Shown one piece after another: positions 10,194-20,322 of a DNA stretch of 64,000 nucleotides (position 1 is the stretch's first letter; every line of letters begins with the position of its first letter). The notes under the pieces are model-generated. The model was not told the DNA's origin, did no database searches, and saw only the letters and a program-made list of their open reading frames with translations. This DNA is from Agapetus fuscipes (lineage: Eukaryota; Arthropoda; Insecta; Trichoptera; Glossosomatidae). The stretch is taken from contig OX637334.1 of the NCBI GenBank assembly GCA_951799405.1, positions 248,001 through 312,000 of the forward strand, in the 5' to 3' direction. The position numbers and the translations under genes were made by a program.

Positions 10194-10388
10194 TCTAATC
10201 TAATCTAATCTAAGCTGCAAGTATATATATCATTTAAGATTTTTATTAAATGCATTCCCACAAGCAGACATGTATAATTTCGCGCTAACACATGCCGCAT
10301 GTGGACCTACATTATAAAAACCCAATCTCAAATGAACATAAGCCCTGCAACTCTTGCCGTCCTTCCCTGAGACAGGGGTGACATTAGC
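10194..10388 (-). repeat. Fam-A repeat, 5'-truncated, GATTA tail
   Basis: Starts with repeated TAATCTAATC (tail), passes ATTTCGCGCTAACACATGCC and stops just after AGACAGGGGTGACATTAGC. Confidence 0.9.
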
Positions 10389-10919
10389 ATGAGCTACATA
10401 AGATAGTTCAATTATTTTTTAAACCTTTGTGTAACTAAAATCAAATTGTTTAATCAAGAACATCAATAAGAAAAAGAAATCTGATTTATACATTAAAAAA
10501 TATTTTAAAGACAGCTGTTTCTTTTTGAAATTCCAATCATTTTTTTTTCAGAAATCCTGTGCGGGAGACTACCTAATTTTTAGAGATTCTAGGGGTCTAT
10601 GACACTAGTTTTAGTGCCACAGAGGTGTTTGAGAAAAGAAGGGCTCAAAGGCCATCATGAATTTATCTTATTTTTATTGTTTTTTTTTTATGTGATTCAC
10701 GAAAAAATCAGTTCGTAGATCCGAAGATTCGGATGTCTGAACATCTTTCCATCTTTTCAGGGTCTTCCACTTGGCGTTCACCTACAGGCATCTGCTTACC
10801 TAGGATGTGTGCGCGTCTTTCATGGCTCATTCTGGAGACATGATCTCTCTAAAATTGCCTAGTATACCTGCTCTATCTCACCATATCCTCTACGTCACTT
10901 TGGAGCCATCATGCATTAA
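10389..10919. other. Unassigned stretch
   Basis: 10720-10905 reads in places like a LINE C-terminal relic on the minus strand (GAACATCTTTCCATC, AATTGCCTAGTATACC), too decayed to assign. Confidence 0.35.
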
Positions 10920-11202
10920 ATGTTACATATTAATACAATAAAATAAAAATTGCTTTGTTTTAATTCCCATGAGTTTATTTTTGGACACGACCAGTTTCGG
11001 GAGAAGCAGTACCTCCCATCTTCAGGTGTAAATAGAAACTTTCTACTTACGCCTGAAGATGGAAGGTACTGCTTCTCCCAAAACTGGTCGTGTCCAAAAA
11101 TAAACTCATGTGAATTAAAACAAAGCAATTTTTATTTTATTGTATTAAAATGAACTTTCACGAAGTTACTGCTGAAAATCTAGATAATATGTTACATATT
11201 AA
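10920..11202. mobile_element. Fold-back PLE-like element between 14-bp direct repeats
   Basis: The insert 10934-11188 (255 bp) lies between perfect 14-bp copies of ATGTTACATATTAA at 10920-10933 and 11189-11202. Its two arms of about 105 bp are near-perfect inverted repeats around a short centre at about 11030-11045. Each arm carries CTGAAGA, a GGGAG/CTCCC stem and GAAAC (AAAAC in the right arm), followed by TGGTCGTGTCC. The paired ORFs of about 70 codons on the two strands are a by-product of the symmetry. Confidence 0.85.
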
Positions 11203-11916
11203 CTTAGTAACTAGGGTTATGATGAATATTTAATAAATGCCTGCTACGAGGTGCTACGACTTTTCGTAGAATTATAATGTCTCTGTTGACAACGCTTTGA
11301 ACCTTTTTCAGGCTGTCACTTAATGGTACTTTTCTTTGAAAATAACATTTCTCTCTATTACATAACTCTTAGTTTCTCTGTGAACTCTCTCACCTCCTCC
11401 ACCAAAGAACTCTCTACGACTTTTCATTTACCCATGTCGCTTTTTCATTCCTTTGACAATGTAAAAGTTAAACGTTATTAAGTTTCATTTTTTAATTATT
11501 ATTTATTACCCTCGTTAATAAAATGTTATGGTCAAACTTGTAATTTTTTTTTTGATATTTCATAGTTTTATGCATAATATTTTTAAAGAAAAACAATGTG
11601 AGTTATAATACAAAATTGCAGAGTATTTTTGAGAGAGAAATTTGCAAAGACTTTTCGTTTGAAAAGGTTTACATCATCAAACTTATGCAGCTCTTGCCAC
11701 CATGCCATGAAACAGGATGTCATTAGCTACATCGCTCTGATTTGCAGTTAGTTACCAGCTTTTACAGTAGTGTATGTGCAAAAAAAAACAGTAGTTTCTC
11801 AATCAAACAGTATTTGCAGTTAACAAGTAAATATAAAATTAATAAGATGCTGCTTATAACAATCAATTTTAAACAAGTCTAGAGCATATTATTCATAAAA
11901 CAGACCGGTCCGTACG
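11203..11916. other. Unassigned AT-rich stretch
   Basis: 11340-11430 has C/T-rich text resembling a LINE relic on the minus strand. Otherwise nothing recognised. Confidence 0.35.
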
Positions 11917-12215
11917 GTCGATAGCTCAGTTGGTAGAGTGCTTGCATTCCATACCGAGAACTCGGGTTTGAATCCCACCTACAGTGTCAGAAATGATTTC
12001 CCGTTTCGATGCTTCTCTAAAACCCACAATAAAATACCGACAAGGTTCACTCGAGTACCAGCCCCCTAACGAGTTGGAAAACCCTACCTCAACTCAAATG
12101 GTTAGCGCACGACCGGTCACTTTACCTGTAAAAATAAACAGATTTACTCGCCACATGCGATTCTTTCGAGGAGAACGCGGCAAGAAGTTATGCTAAACGT
12201 GTAGTTTAGTTGCGT
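11917..12215 (+). repeat. Fam-B tRNA-SINE, full length
   Basis: Head CGGTCGATAGCTCAGTTGG, B box GGGTTTGAATCCC, body AAAATACCGACAAGG, then CCTGTAAAAATAAACAG, CACATGCGATTC and the end GTGTAGTTTAGTTGCG. The head is immediately preceded by ACCGGTCCGTA, the start of a Fam-C head, hinting at a composite origin. Confidence 0.92.
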
Positions 12216-12241
12216 TTTCGTTTTAACTCTTTTTATTGAGC

Positions 12242-12484
12242 TGTACCCTTAGTACGAGTTGCAAAACTTGAGTAATGTAAAGTTTACGGTAGTTAGTAAA
12301 GAGTGATTTCCCCCAAAATCTGCCGTTTTTATTTGTTTGAACTTGATTTTCTTCATCACTGTAACTCTTTTGCTAAGACCATAAAGTGTAAGAAACAAAA
12401 ACCGCAGATTTTGGGAGAAATCACTTTTTAATATTTTCCGTAAACTTTACTTTACTCAAGTTTTGCAACTCGTACTCAGGGTAC
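12242..12484. mobile_element. TIR element (GTACCCTNAGTACGAG), about 243 bp
   Basis: Long terminal inverted repeats of roughly 85 bp: the left starts GTACCCTTAGTACGAGTTGC and the right is its complement. Both include AAGTTTACGG and GATTTC(C/T)CCCAAAATCTGC. The outer 17 bp resemble the termini of the element at 22230-22842. The target duplication could not be fixed. Confidence 0.75.
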
Positions 12485-12819
12485 CTACTGCACAGATTAT
12501 GAGTAAAGTTAAAGGTTATATCACAATTCTCTGCGGTACAACATTCATTAGCGTCCGTGTATGCGGTACCAGAATATTGCTTATTAGAATATTAGTTAGA
12601 CAACTGAACACACTTCGGTGGAAGCTTTCCTTTGATAGCGTTCACCGTGACGTGCACACACTGTTATTTCTGCACACAACTTCATCCCAGCCCAGCAGAG
12701 AGCAATGTATACAAGAGCGTAATATGTACAGAGCATCGACAACGTTCATATTACTTTGAATGGCTCGTTCATTGCAATCTTGGGTGCTATAATTTGTACT
12801 TGTGCTTGTGTCTTTGCCA

Positions 12820-13005
12820 AAATTCCGCTTGGGGTGGCCAGTACCTACGCATTTGTCTTTCTTCTTCTTTTGGTGCCATAATTCGGTGATCATTATGGCT
12901 ATTTTGACCTTGGATGCTGCTGCTCTAAACAGAGACTGTTTTGTTCTTGCACACTTCTTTCATTTTCTTGACATTCATCACTCTCTTTATGTTCAATCTT
13001 ATATA
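12820..13005 (-). pseudogene. LINE C-terminal relic
   Basis: Reverse strand of GGGGTGGCCAGTACC at the 3' boundary through CTTGACATTCATCACTC. Matches the relics at 3722 and 53318 but is interrupted by unrelated sequence in 12850-12940. Confidence 0.55.
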
Positions 13006-13061
13006 TTTATAATTCTGTGTATTCCAGTCATCTTTGTTTTATTGTGGCTAAAGTTGTGAAT

Positions 13062-13213
13062 GGGATTTGAATTTACTTTCTGGTTTCAAGGATAATGAAG
13101 ACACTTGCATTCGAAATTGTTTTTTTCCTTGCTTTTGCATGAAAACGAGTTTTTTCTTTATTAAAGCTGGGTGCGTATAATTTAGGGAGTGTTTATAATT
13201 TCTTAGTTTATTA
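13062..13213. repeat. Left arm of a 150-bp inverted repeat
   Basis: TTTGAATTTACTTTCTGG, GAAGACACTTGCATT, GCATGAAAACGAG and ATTTCTTAGTTTATT recur in reverse complement and reverse order at 14641-14788, with few differences. The arms are about 1.4 kb apart. Confidence 0.85.
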
Positions 13214-13220
13214 TTCATAA

Positions 13221-13471
13221 CCTTGACTTATAGGTTGGTATGAGGCTGACCACCCATACTGTAAAAAATGGTTTACTTTGCCAATGTCACCCCTGTTTCA
13301 GGGAAGGTCGGCAAAAGTTGTGGGGTTTATGTTCATTTGAGGTTTGGATTTTATTTGTAAGTACACATTCAGCATTTGTAAGCGCGAACTACACGTGTTT
13401 GTTTGTGGGCATGCATTTGATATGAGCTGAGCTTTGAATGTTAATATATCTTTGCAACTTAGATTATAGAT
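13221..13471 (+). repeat. Fam-A repeat, full length, ATTATAG-tail subfamily
   Basis: Intact head, GAGGCTGACCACCCATAC, CACCCCTGTTTCAGGG hairpin, TTTGTAAGTACACATTC and AACTTAGATTATAGATT tail. Confidence 0.95.
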
Positions 13472-13478
13472 TGTTATT

Positions 13479-13648
13479 TACCTTATGGGTTGGTATGAAA
13501 TTGAAAACCCAAACCAAAAATGATTCACTTTGCTAATGTCACTTCTGTTACAGGGAAGGGCGGCAACAGTTACAAAGTTTTGGGGAGAGTTCAAGAGTTG
13601 CAGGGTTTATGTTCATTTGAAGTTTGGGTATGCGGCATGTACGAGCGC
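13479..13648 (+). repeat. Fam-A repeat, truncated, facing an inverted copy
   Basis: Head TTATGGGTTGGTATG through GGGTTTATGTTCATTTG to GCATGTACGAGCGCG; abuts the reverse copy at 13649. Confidence 0.85.
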
Positions 13649-13800
13649 GAAGTTATTATTACATTTAAGGCTCATATTAAATGTATGCCGACAGACAGGC
13701 ACATGTAGGTTCGCGCTTACACATTCTGCATGTGTATATACAAATGAACAAAACCTCACATGATCATAAGCCCTACAACTTTTGCCGACCTTCCCTGACA
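13649..13800 (-). repeat. Fam-A repeat, 3' part, head-on to the previous copy
   Basis: AAGGCTCATATTAAATG through GTTCGCGCTTACACATTC to GCCGACCTTCCCTGAC. The 5' third is missing. Confidence 0.85.
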
Positions 13801-14302
13801 CATAGATGATGAAGAAAATAAATAAACATGTACCTACCTACATTAGCAATTATATGAAATACAGTAAACTTAATTGAAAAATGCCAATTAAGCTCTAATT
13901 ACGTCAGTACACAGGTAGTTAGTAGCTTCCAGAATCAAATAAAATAATAAACATTTGATTCATTAGCGCCCCTAACGAGCCCAGCCCACGGAATTTAATC
14001 ATTATTTCATGAAATACCATACTTGTGTGTCCGCCAATCAAATCCCGAAGTTAATTGAAAGCTCCAACAGGTTGCATTCATTTCGTTAGAATCTGGAAAT
14101 AATTATGGGGAGCCAACAAACGAGCCCCTATTCAGAAAATAAAAAATAGAAATAAAACCTTTGATCTTTATAAAAAAAAAACAACGAGTGAAGAGCAATT
14201 ATAGCTCCCTCTCTCTCTAACTTTGTATTTTATTTCATTTTTGTAGTATATATTTTTTAATTTTGACATCACAGATAGGTAATAAATAATAGATATTCAA
14301 CT

Positions 14303-14425
14303 GAAAGTGGTTGGTGTGAGGCTTACCTTACTTGGTCACGATTCGCCACATGCGACCCCTTCGGGGATAACGCAGGCAAGAACCTTCATTATAATGTGTA
14401 GCTTAGTTGCGTTTTTTTTTACATC
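14303..14425 (+). repeat. Fam-B 3' portion
   Basis: GAAAGTGGTTGGTGTGAGG, GCCACATGCGACCCC with the CCCC-TTC-GGGG hairpin, and GTGTAGCTTAGTTGCG. The tRNA head is absent. Confidence 0.85.
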
Positions 14426-14444
14426 AATCGTGCACTGAATCTAG

Positions 14445-14580
14445 AGATTCGGGTTTTTATATTGTAGGACTACATGCGGCATGTTTAAGCGCGAACTTAA
14501 ACATGTCTGTTTTGTGAAAATGCACATAATGTGAATCTCCAATGTTACTTATATTTTGCAACTTGGATTAGATAAGATTA
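14445..14580 (+). repeat. Fam-A 3' half
   Basis: GGGTTTTTATATTGTAGG, ACATGCGGCATGTTTAAGCG and an ACTTGGATTAGAT tail. Confidence 0.82.
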
Positions 14581-14640
14581 AAATAATAAACGGTAGCGCC
14601 TTTAAAATTTTATATCTAATAAAAACACATACTCGATATG

Positions 14641-14788
14641 AAAAATAAACTAAGAAATTATAATGACTCTATGCACCTAACTTTAATAAAGAAAAAACTC
14701 GTTTTCATGCAAAAGCAATGATCAAAACAATTTCAAATGCAAGTGTCTTCATGATCCTTGAAACCAGAAAGTAAATTCAAATCCTATT
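14641..14788. repeat. Right arm of the 150-bp inverted repeat
   Basis: Complement of 13062-13213. It carries ACTCGTTTTCATGCAAAAGC and GAAACCAGAAAGTAAATTC. Confidence 0.85.
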
Positions 14789-15885
14789 CAGATCGTTGTG
14801 AACTTTTTGTTTTTCAAATTTTGAATTGAGAAGAAACAGAATATTTTAAAGTGGGAACTATGTGAATAAATATTTGAGAAAGAGATCGCATGATACGGAA
14901 CAGTAATGGTAGAAAGGAATGCAATCGTCTTTGACACTATCTCTTACGTCATATTGTTCTCCGGAAGTTGTATTTTGTTTGAGCGTCTGCCGGAAACAGC
15001 CGAAGTAGTCCGACACTACCGGAAACATAGACAAGAAGAAAGGAGTGCCAACTGCTGGAATGAAAATATTATAGCAGGGCTGCCATACCACAAAAAAAAA
15101 CAAAAATATTACAAGATGTGTTTGTGACGAGGTTAAACAACTTTATTTTTTATTTTAAAAATACTTTCATTGAAATGAATTTTTTTTTGCAAAATAAATA
15201 GTTTAAAATATCATTCATGGATTCGGAAGAAATACAAAATACAAACCAAAAATGTATCATCACCCAGCCGGGTTGCTAGGAAAAAGGCAAAAAAGTAAAA
15301 AAAGTGACTTTTGCCACCCGATAAAAACAAAACATATTTCTCCAGACTCCATTGGTTTTATGGGTACATTTTCTTCTAATTCTAATTAATAATTTCATGC
15401 ATGCAATACTGTTTTCGAAAGCGCATGAAGGTGAGTCTTAAGTATAAAAAATATCAACTTGACCTTAATTTTTTTTTAATTAATTTCTTGAGAGTGTGTT
15501 CGAAAATTGAGAATTAAAAAAAATACATGTTTTCGATTTTTTTAAATTTATGAATCTAGGGACAACCCTCACTTAATTCGCGTCCTAGTTTTAAGGACCA
15601 CATCGAAGATGTCGCTTTCATTTAAACCATAAGTAGAGAGAATATTAAAGAGGCTTTTTCAGCATTGCCGCCACAATGCCATGCTGTGGGAAATGACGTA
15701 CGATACATATACCCTCTGTTTTCATTAAAAAGTTACTAATTGAATTTTGGTACAAAAATCTAGAGTATTTATGGATCTTTTCTCATAAGAATGTTTTTGC
15801 CTCACTATCACTATCTTTCAATCAGTGATGCATGAATAAGGCAATATTTCCATTATTACAAGTTGAACTTGTAACAAATTCAGCT
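14789..15885. other. Mostly unassigned stretch
   Basis: 14905-15070 carries a 73-codon frame without recognisable features. 15255-15300 carries a minus-strand CCTAGCAACC motif (CCAGCCGGGTTGCTAGG). Otherwise AT-rich and unassigned. Confidence 0.4.
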
Positions 15886-16122
15886 GTTGTTGGCATCCGG
15901 CTGACCACCTTTGCTGTAGAAAATGGTTGAAAAAGGTCACCCCTATTTCAGGGAAGGACGGCAAGAGAAGCAGGTTGCATGTCCATTTGAGATTTAGGTT
16001 TCTATGTTGTAGGTTCACATGCGGCATGTGCAAGCGCGAACTTGTACGCGTTTGCTTGTGAAAATGCATACAATGTGAATCCTCAATGTTACATATATTT
16101 GCAACTTTGATTAGATTAGATT
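15886..16122 (+). repeat. Fam-A repeat, near full length
   Basis: GTTGGCATCCGGCTGACC, CACCCCTATTTCAGGGAAGG, GGTTCACATGCGGCATGTGC and a GATTAGATT tail. Shares GTGCAAGCGCGAAC with 16675, so the two may be close relatives. Confidence 0.9.
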
Positions 16123-16229
16123 CATTTATGGAGCAATATTTCCTATATTACCTATATTATCACCACTCCAAATTAGTACCTACATAATACATATACGTTC
16201 GTTTCTCAGCCAGATAACTCACAAATAGC

Positions 16230-16535
16230 TCACAGTGTTCCGTCTCTCACATACAGTTGTTGACGCAAAGAGCAAAGGGCGGCCATATTGTGGTCTGGCA
16301 GACAAACAAGAGCTTCCCGCCCTCCTGAGACAGAAAGGGCGTCTGCTCTTTGTTTTACCTGCGGCGCGTTACCACTGCGAGGTTTCCTGCAAATGACAAA
16401 GTTTCGCGTTAATTGTTTGCCATTTTGGTTTAGTTAAACCAGAGCAAAGCAAGGTGCGCTGACTCGTATTTAATCTAACTCATGTGAGCTGTGTGATCAG
16501 GAGCGAGTATCCCATACAGGCATATTATGTACCTA
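16230..16535 (+). other. GC-richer block with a good splice-donor match
   Basis: Non-repetitive sequence of clearly higher GC than its surroundings, ending with TATAGAAGGTAAGCAAC, which fits a strong 5' splice site (AG|GTAAGC). It could be a non-coding first exon with its promoter; no long ORF is present. Confidence 0.3.
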
Positions 16536-16674
16536 TAGAAGGTAAGCAACACATAGTCAAAATGATGGAATTATGATGTAAAATTTAGATTAATGGTTAG
16601 ATTTCTCATGTTTTTTAAGATTCAAATTACTTTTATTTATGGCTTTTAGCTACTAGCAGTGTTTTTGTGTATGT

Positions 16675-16925
16675 TCCTTGACTTATAGGTTGGTATGCCG
16701 GCTGACCACCCATGCTGTAGAAAACGGTTCGCTTTGCCAATATCCCCCTGTTTCAGGGAAGGTCGGCAAGAGTTGCAGAGTGTATGTTCATTTGAGATTT
16801 ATGTTTTTATGTTGTAGGTTCACATGCGGCATGTGCAAGCACAAACCTATATATGTCTGCTTGTGAGAAAGCATATAATGTGAATCCCAATGTTCCATAT
16901 CTTTGCAACTTAGATTATATTAGAT
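16675..16925 (+). repeat. Fam-A repeat, full length
   Basis: TTCCTTGACTTATAGGTTGG head, TTTCAGGGAAGGTCGGC, CACATGCGGCATGTGCAAGC and AACTTAGATTATATT tail. Confidence 0.94.
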
Positions 16926-17957
16926 AATATCATAACATTATGTTTTATACTAATGGCAACACAAAACATGTCTCAACCAATATATGAGTCGTATAACTGC
17001 AAACTAGATTAGAATTACATAGATTAGTACTTTGAGTGTTTCACTACGTCATTTCGGCATATGGAATCCTTGTTTTCCACAGGTAAGGTAGACAGCGCTA
17101 TGCAACAATAAAGCCAGATTTGTGTTATTATTTAAAATACGATAAAGCTGGAAACCAAAAGGAAATCAAGGATACACGATTATTTTTTTAATATAAAATA
17201 AAGCAACAAGAGTAATTGCAGTGTTATGGATGAAGCGGCTAAGTCGCTTATCTTGATAAACGGAATGGAAATGAAATCACGCTGGTTGGATTCCCGTCTG
17301 GTCCATACCTTTGACCCTGGTTCAACATATTTTGTAGGGTTATAATTGATTGAAAAACAAATACATGTAAGTACATATAAGAACAATACAGATATGATAA
17401 CACCTTGTACGCTCGTAGTTCGTAGTTCATGAACTATAAGGAACTTCATTCTACGCGTCTACGATCCCTGTCAGTCACATAATGTGTCATTGTAGCATAG
17501 TAGACTCTCCGTCATTGTAGCACAGTAGACTCTCCATTGTAGTAAATTAATTCCGTTTCACGAAATGTGTCACGTCAGGATTCAGTAGCTTGTCATCTAC
17601 GTTCAAGGACGAGACGAGAATATTTTGTTTATTTTATAATTTAAGTAGTAAATGTTAAATGTATAAGGAGAAAGTGAACAATAATATTCCGTGAATAAAT
17701 TAAAATTACCACTTTTTTGGGAATTCTTTCGGCTTCGATCATGTTAGTATTCGTAGCTTTTTATATGTCGTGACGTTTCGTTTTCACGAGCGGAAAGCAT
17801 TCTCAAAGCTGGTTATCAAAGCGGCGCTGTGGTCTTTAAAGTGTACATTGATGAATTCTCCTTCTTATTTGAGTGTCAGTCTCATCGGAGATCTGCTATC
17901 ATTGGGTCATATCACTATTTTCACAATTTTCAGGGAATTTCTACAATCATTTTGGTT
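16926..17957. other. Mostly unassigned stretch
   Basis: Contains the tRNA-like relic at 17210, a two-fold repeat of TTGTAGCA(T/C)AGTAGACTC at about 17490-17537, and a weak hammerhead-like motif on the minus strand near 17770. Confidence 0.4.
17210..17345 (+). repeat. Fam-D tRNA-like SINE relic
   Basis: GAAGCGGCTAAGTCGC (A-box-like), GGTTGGATTCCC (B-box-like), then TTTGACCCTGGTTCAAC, a block also found at 35049 and, decayed, at 62428. Confidence 0.5.
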
Positions 17958-18201
17958 AATCAGGTTGGTATGGGACTGACCACCCATACTGTAAAAAATG
18001 GTTCACTTTGCCAATGTCACCCCTGCTTCAGGAAAGGTCGGCAAGAGTTGCAGGGCTTATGTTCATTTGAGATTGGGTTTTTTATATTGTAGGTCCACAT
18101 GCGGCATGTGTAAGCGCGAAATTGTGCATGTCTGCTTGTGGGAATGCATTTAATATGAATCTCAAATGATACATATCTTTGCAGTTTAGATTTAGATTTC
18201 A
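17958..18201 (+). repeat. Fam-A repeat, near full length
   Basis: Begins at CAGGTTGGTATGGGAC, lacking the first ~12 bp, and is complete to TTTAGATTTAGATTTC. Confidence 0.92.
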
Positions 18202-18228
18202 TTAGGTGGCATTCCTGGTGCTATGCCG

Positions 18229-18258
18229 TTTACAACTGTTTACAACTGTTTACAACTG
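18229..18258 (+). repeat. Short tandem repeat (GTTTACAACT)
   Basis: Three consecutive 10-bp-type GTTTACAACT units adjoin the Fam-C relic. Confidence 0.8.
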
Positions 18259-18315
18259 AAGTGTAAATCACACTTCAAGAGCCCTCTACAAGCTTGATCG
18301 TTGCTATAGAAAGCG
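18259..18315 (-). repeat. Fam-C 3' end
   Basis: ATCACACTTCAAGAGCC, AAGCTTGATCGTTGC, AGAAAGCGC are the reverse of the Fam-C 3' part. Confidence 0.75.
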
Positions 18316-18335
18316 CAAATCACGCAAGAAAGGCT

Positions 18336-18872
18336 GTATCTAATCTAATCTAATGAAAGTTGCAAAATATAAATAACATTAGAGATTCACATTATATGCA
18401 TTTTCACAAAACAGACATGTTTAACTTCGCGCTTAAACAAAACGCATGTAGTCCTGCAATAAAAAAAAAACGAATTTCAAATGAACATACACCCTGCAAC
18501 TCCTGCCGACCTTCCCTGAAACAGGGGTGACATTGGGTTAGTAAACCATTTTCTTCAGCATGGGTTCCTGGACTAATAGGTTGTTATGCGGCTGACCACC
18601 CATACTGTAAAAAATTGGTTCACTTTGCCAATGTCACCCCTGTTTCAGGGAAGGACGGCAAGAGTTGAAAGGCTTATGTTCATTTGAGATTGGGTTTTAT
18701 ATTGTAGGTCCACAGGCGGCATGTGTTGCATGTGTACAGCGCGAAATTATACATATCTACTTGTGGGAATGCATTTAATATAAATCTTAAATGATACATA
18801 TCTTTGCAGCTTAGATTAGATTAGATTAGATTAGATGGGTGGTCAGCCGCATACCAACCTATAAATCAAGGA
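18336..18872 (-). repeat. Fam-A repeat interrupted by another Fam-A copy
   Basis: The outer minus copy spans 18336-18564 and 18830-18872 (GGTGGTCAGCCGCATACC to ATAAATCAAGGA). It is split by a complete plus copy flanked by ATGGG direct repeats. Confidence 0.9.
18565..18829 (+). repeat. Fam-A copy nested in Fam-A, TSD ATGGG
   Basis: Begins TTCCTGGACTAATAGG and ends in repeated GATTA. ATGGG at 18560-18564 and 18830-18834 is the target duplication, fixing both ends of the element. Confidence 0.9.
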
Positions 18873-18936
18873 TGCTGATGGAGCTTTCTTAAGGCATATG
18901 ATTTTTTTGATCCAGCCAATAGCATATTATTTGGAA

Positions 18937-18985
18937 AATCTACACGGCCTTCCGAGTACGAATCCGCACTGTTAACCACTAGACC
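18937..18985 (-). repeat. Fam-C tRNA-like head
   Basis: Reverse complement of GACCGGTCTAGTGGTTAACA and GTGCGGATTCGTACTCGG, an A-box/B-box pair with the Fam-C order. Confidence 0.65.
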
Positions 18986-19402
18986 GGTGCAGAGCGGTCG
19001 TAAATTATGGTATTTTATAATTTCAAATACTTTTCAGTAATTTCTTGAAAATAAAAATACGAGTATATGCCCTTTCTCATTAACAATCAATAAAATCAGT
19101 GTGTTATTGTAGTCCCTAAACTAAGGACACTGGTACGTCTTCACTCTACACGCACACAAACAGATCTGACGTCCCTCTCTAGGTAGGTAAATACAGCGTG
19201 CGTGTGCGGAACATGCTGGTGGATGCTGACAGATAAAGGGCGAGCGGTTTAATCAGAGCTGGGAAAACAAAACAATGAAGTGTGCTTGCTGTGTGTCAGT
19301 ACAACAGATGTTTGCGGAAAATATATAGCTTTGTATTTTCGCACGTAAAGGGGAGCAAAATATTTATTACGAAATGTAGGTACACGATAGTCTCATAAAA
19401 AT

Positions 19403-19515
19403 ACAAAAAACGCAACTAAGCTACACATATAGTGTAACTTATTGCCTGCGTCATCCTCAAAGGGGTGGCGTGGCATATGGCGATGCGGAACCTATTTAAT
19501 TTTACGAGTAAGGGA
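19403..19515 (-). repeat. Fam-B 3' portion
   Basis: Reverse of CCTATTTAATTTTACGAG..., GTTGCGTTTTT; landmarks CGCAACTAAGCTACAC, ATATAGTGTAACTTATTGCC and GGAACCTATTTAATTTTAC. Confidence 0.85.
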
Positions 19516-19561
19516 GCCGTAGAGTGCAAAATCGTAACTTTTCTGAACAAGGGTAGGATTG

Positions 19562-19710
19562 TATATAATCTATAATCTAAATTGCACCAGCAGAAGCAGA
19601 CCAAGTTCGCTCACACACATGCTGCATGTGCACTTACAAAATAAACACCCAAAACTCAACTGAGAGTGCCTAAACCTAGCAAATGCTGTAGCCTTTGAAT
19701 GAAACCGGGG
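19562..19710 (-). repeat. Fam-A repeat, divergent
   Basis: AATCTATAATCTAAATTGC, AGTTCGCTCACACACATGC and AATGAAACCGGGGTC are recognisable; about 60 bp of the middle are lost. Confidence 0.75.
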
Positions 19711-19971
19711 TCTAATCTAATCTAATCTAATCTAAGCTGCAAAGATATATATCATTTAAGATTTATATTAAATGCATTCCCACAAGCAGATATGTATAAT
19801 TTCGCGCTAACACATGCCGCATGTGGACCTACAATATAAAAACCCAATCTCAAATGAACATAAGCCTTGCATCTCTTGCCGTCCTTCCCTGAAACAGGGG
19901 TGACATTGGCAAAGTGAACCAATTTTTTACAGTATGGGTGGTCAGCCGCATAACAACCTATAAGTCAAGGA
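19711..19971 (-). repeat. Fam-A repeat, full length, GATTA tail
   Basis: Five TAATC units at its tail, then all blocks through GGTGGTCAGCCGCATAAC to ATAAGTCAAGGAAC. Its tail abuts the head of the divergent copy at 19562-19710. Confidence 0.94.
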
Positions 19972-20079
19972 ACATACATGACAAATTACATTTTTTTTAA
20001 ATCAATAAATAACAATATATACATGGACATAAAAAACTAAATCATAAAAACCAATTTTACTTTAACAAACCCCAGCCGC

Positions 20080-20197
20080 CAACATCACAGATCAACCGCC
20101 ATTTCTTTCTATCCTTACATACTTCTTTCATTTCCTCCAGAGGGTGGCATTTGCAAAAGTGAAGCAACTTTGTACAGCATGGGGGGTTAGTAAGAGA
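20080..20197 (-). repeat. LINE C-terminal scrap followed by Fam-A scrap
   Basis: 20085-20130 (CGCCATTTCTTTCTATCC) matches the LINE relic at 47260. 20140-20195 (GGTGGCATTTGCAAAAGTG) matches a Fam-A segment. Confidence 0.5.
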
Positions 20198-20322
20198 ACA
20201 AATAAAAATAATAAATTTTGAGGAGCAGAATTGCAAACTACAAATTTAATGAAATTACAAAAATTACTTTAATTTAATTAATTAAAAAACTAAATTACAA
20301 AATTAATTAATTTAACCATACT

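Noticed and set aside
10916..11153. Two nearly identical 67-70 codon ORFs on opposite strands
   Set aside because: They result from the inverted arms of one fold-back element.
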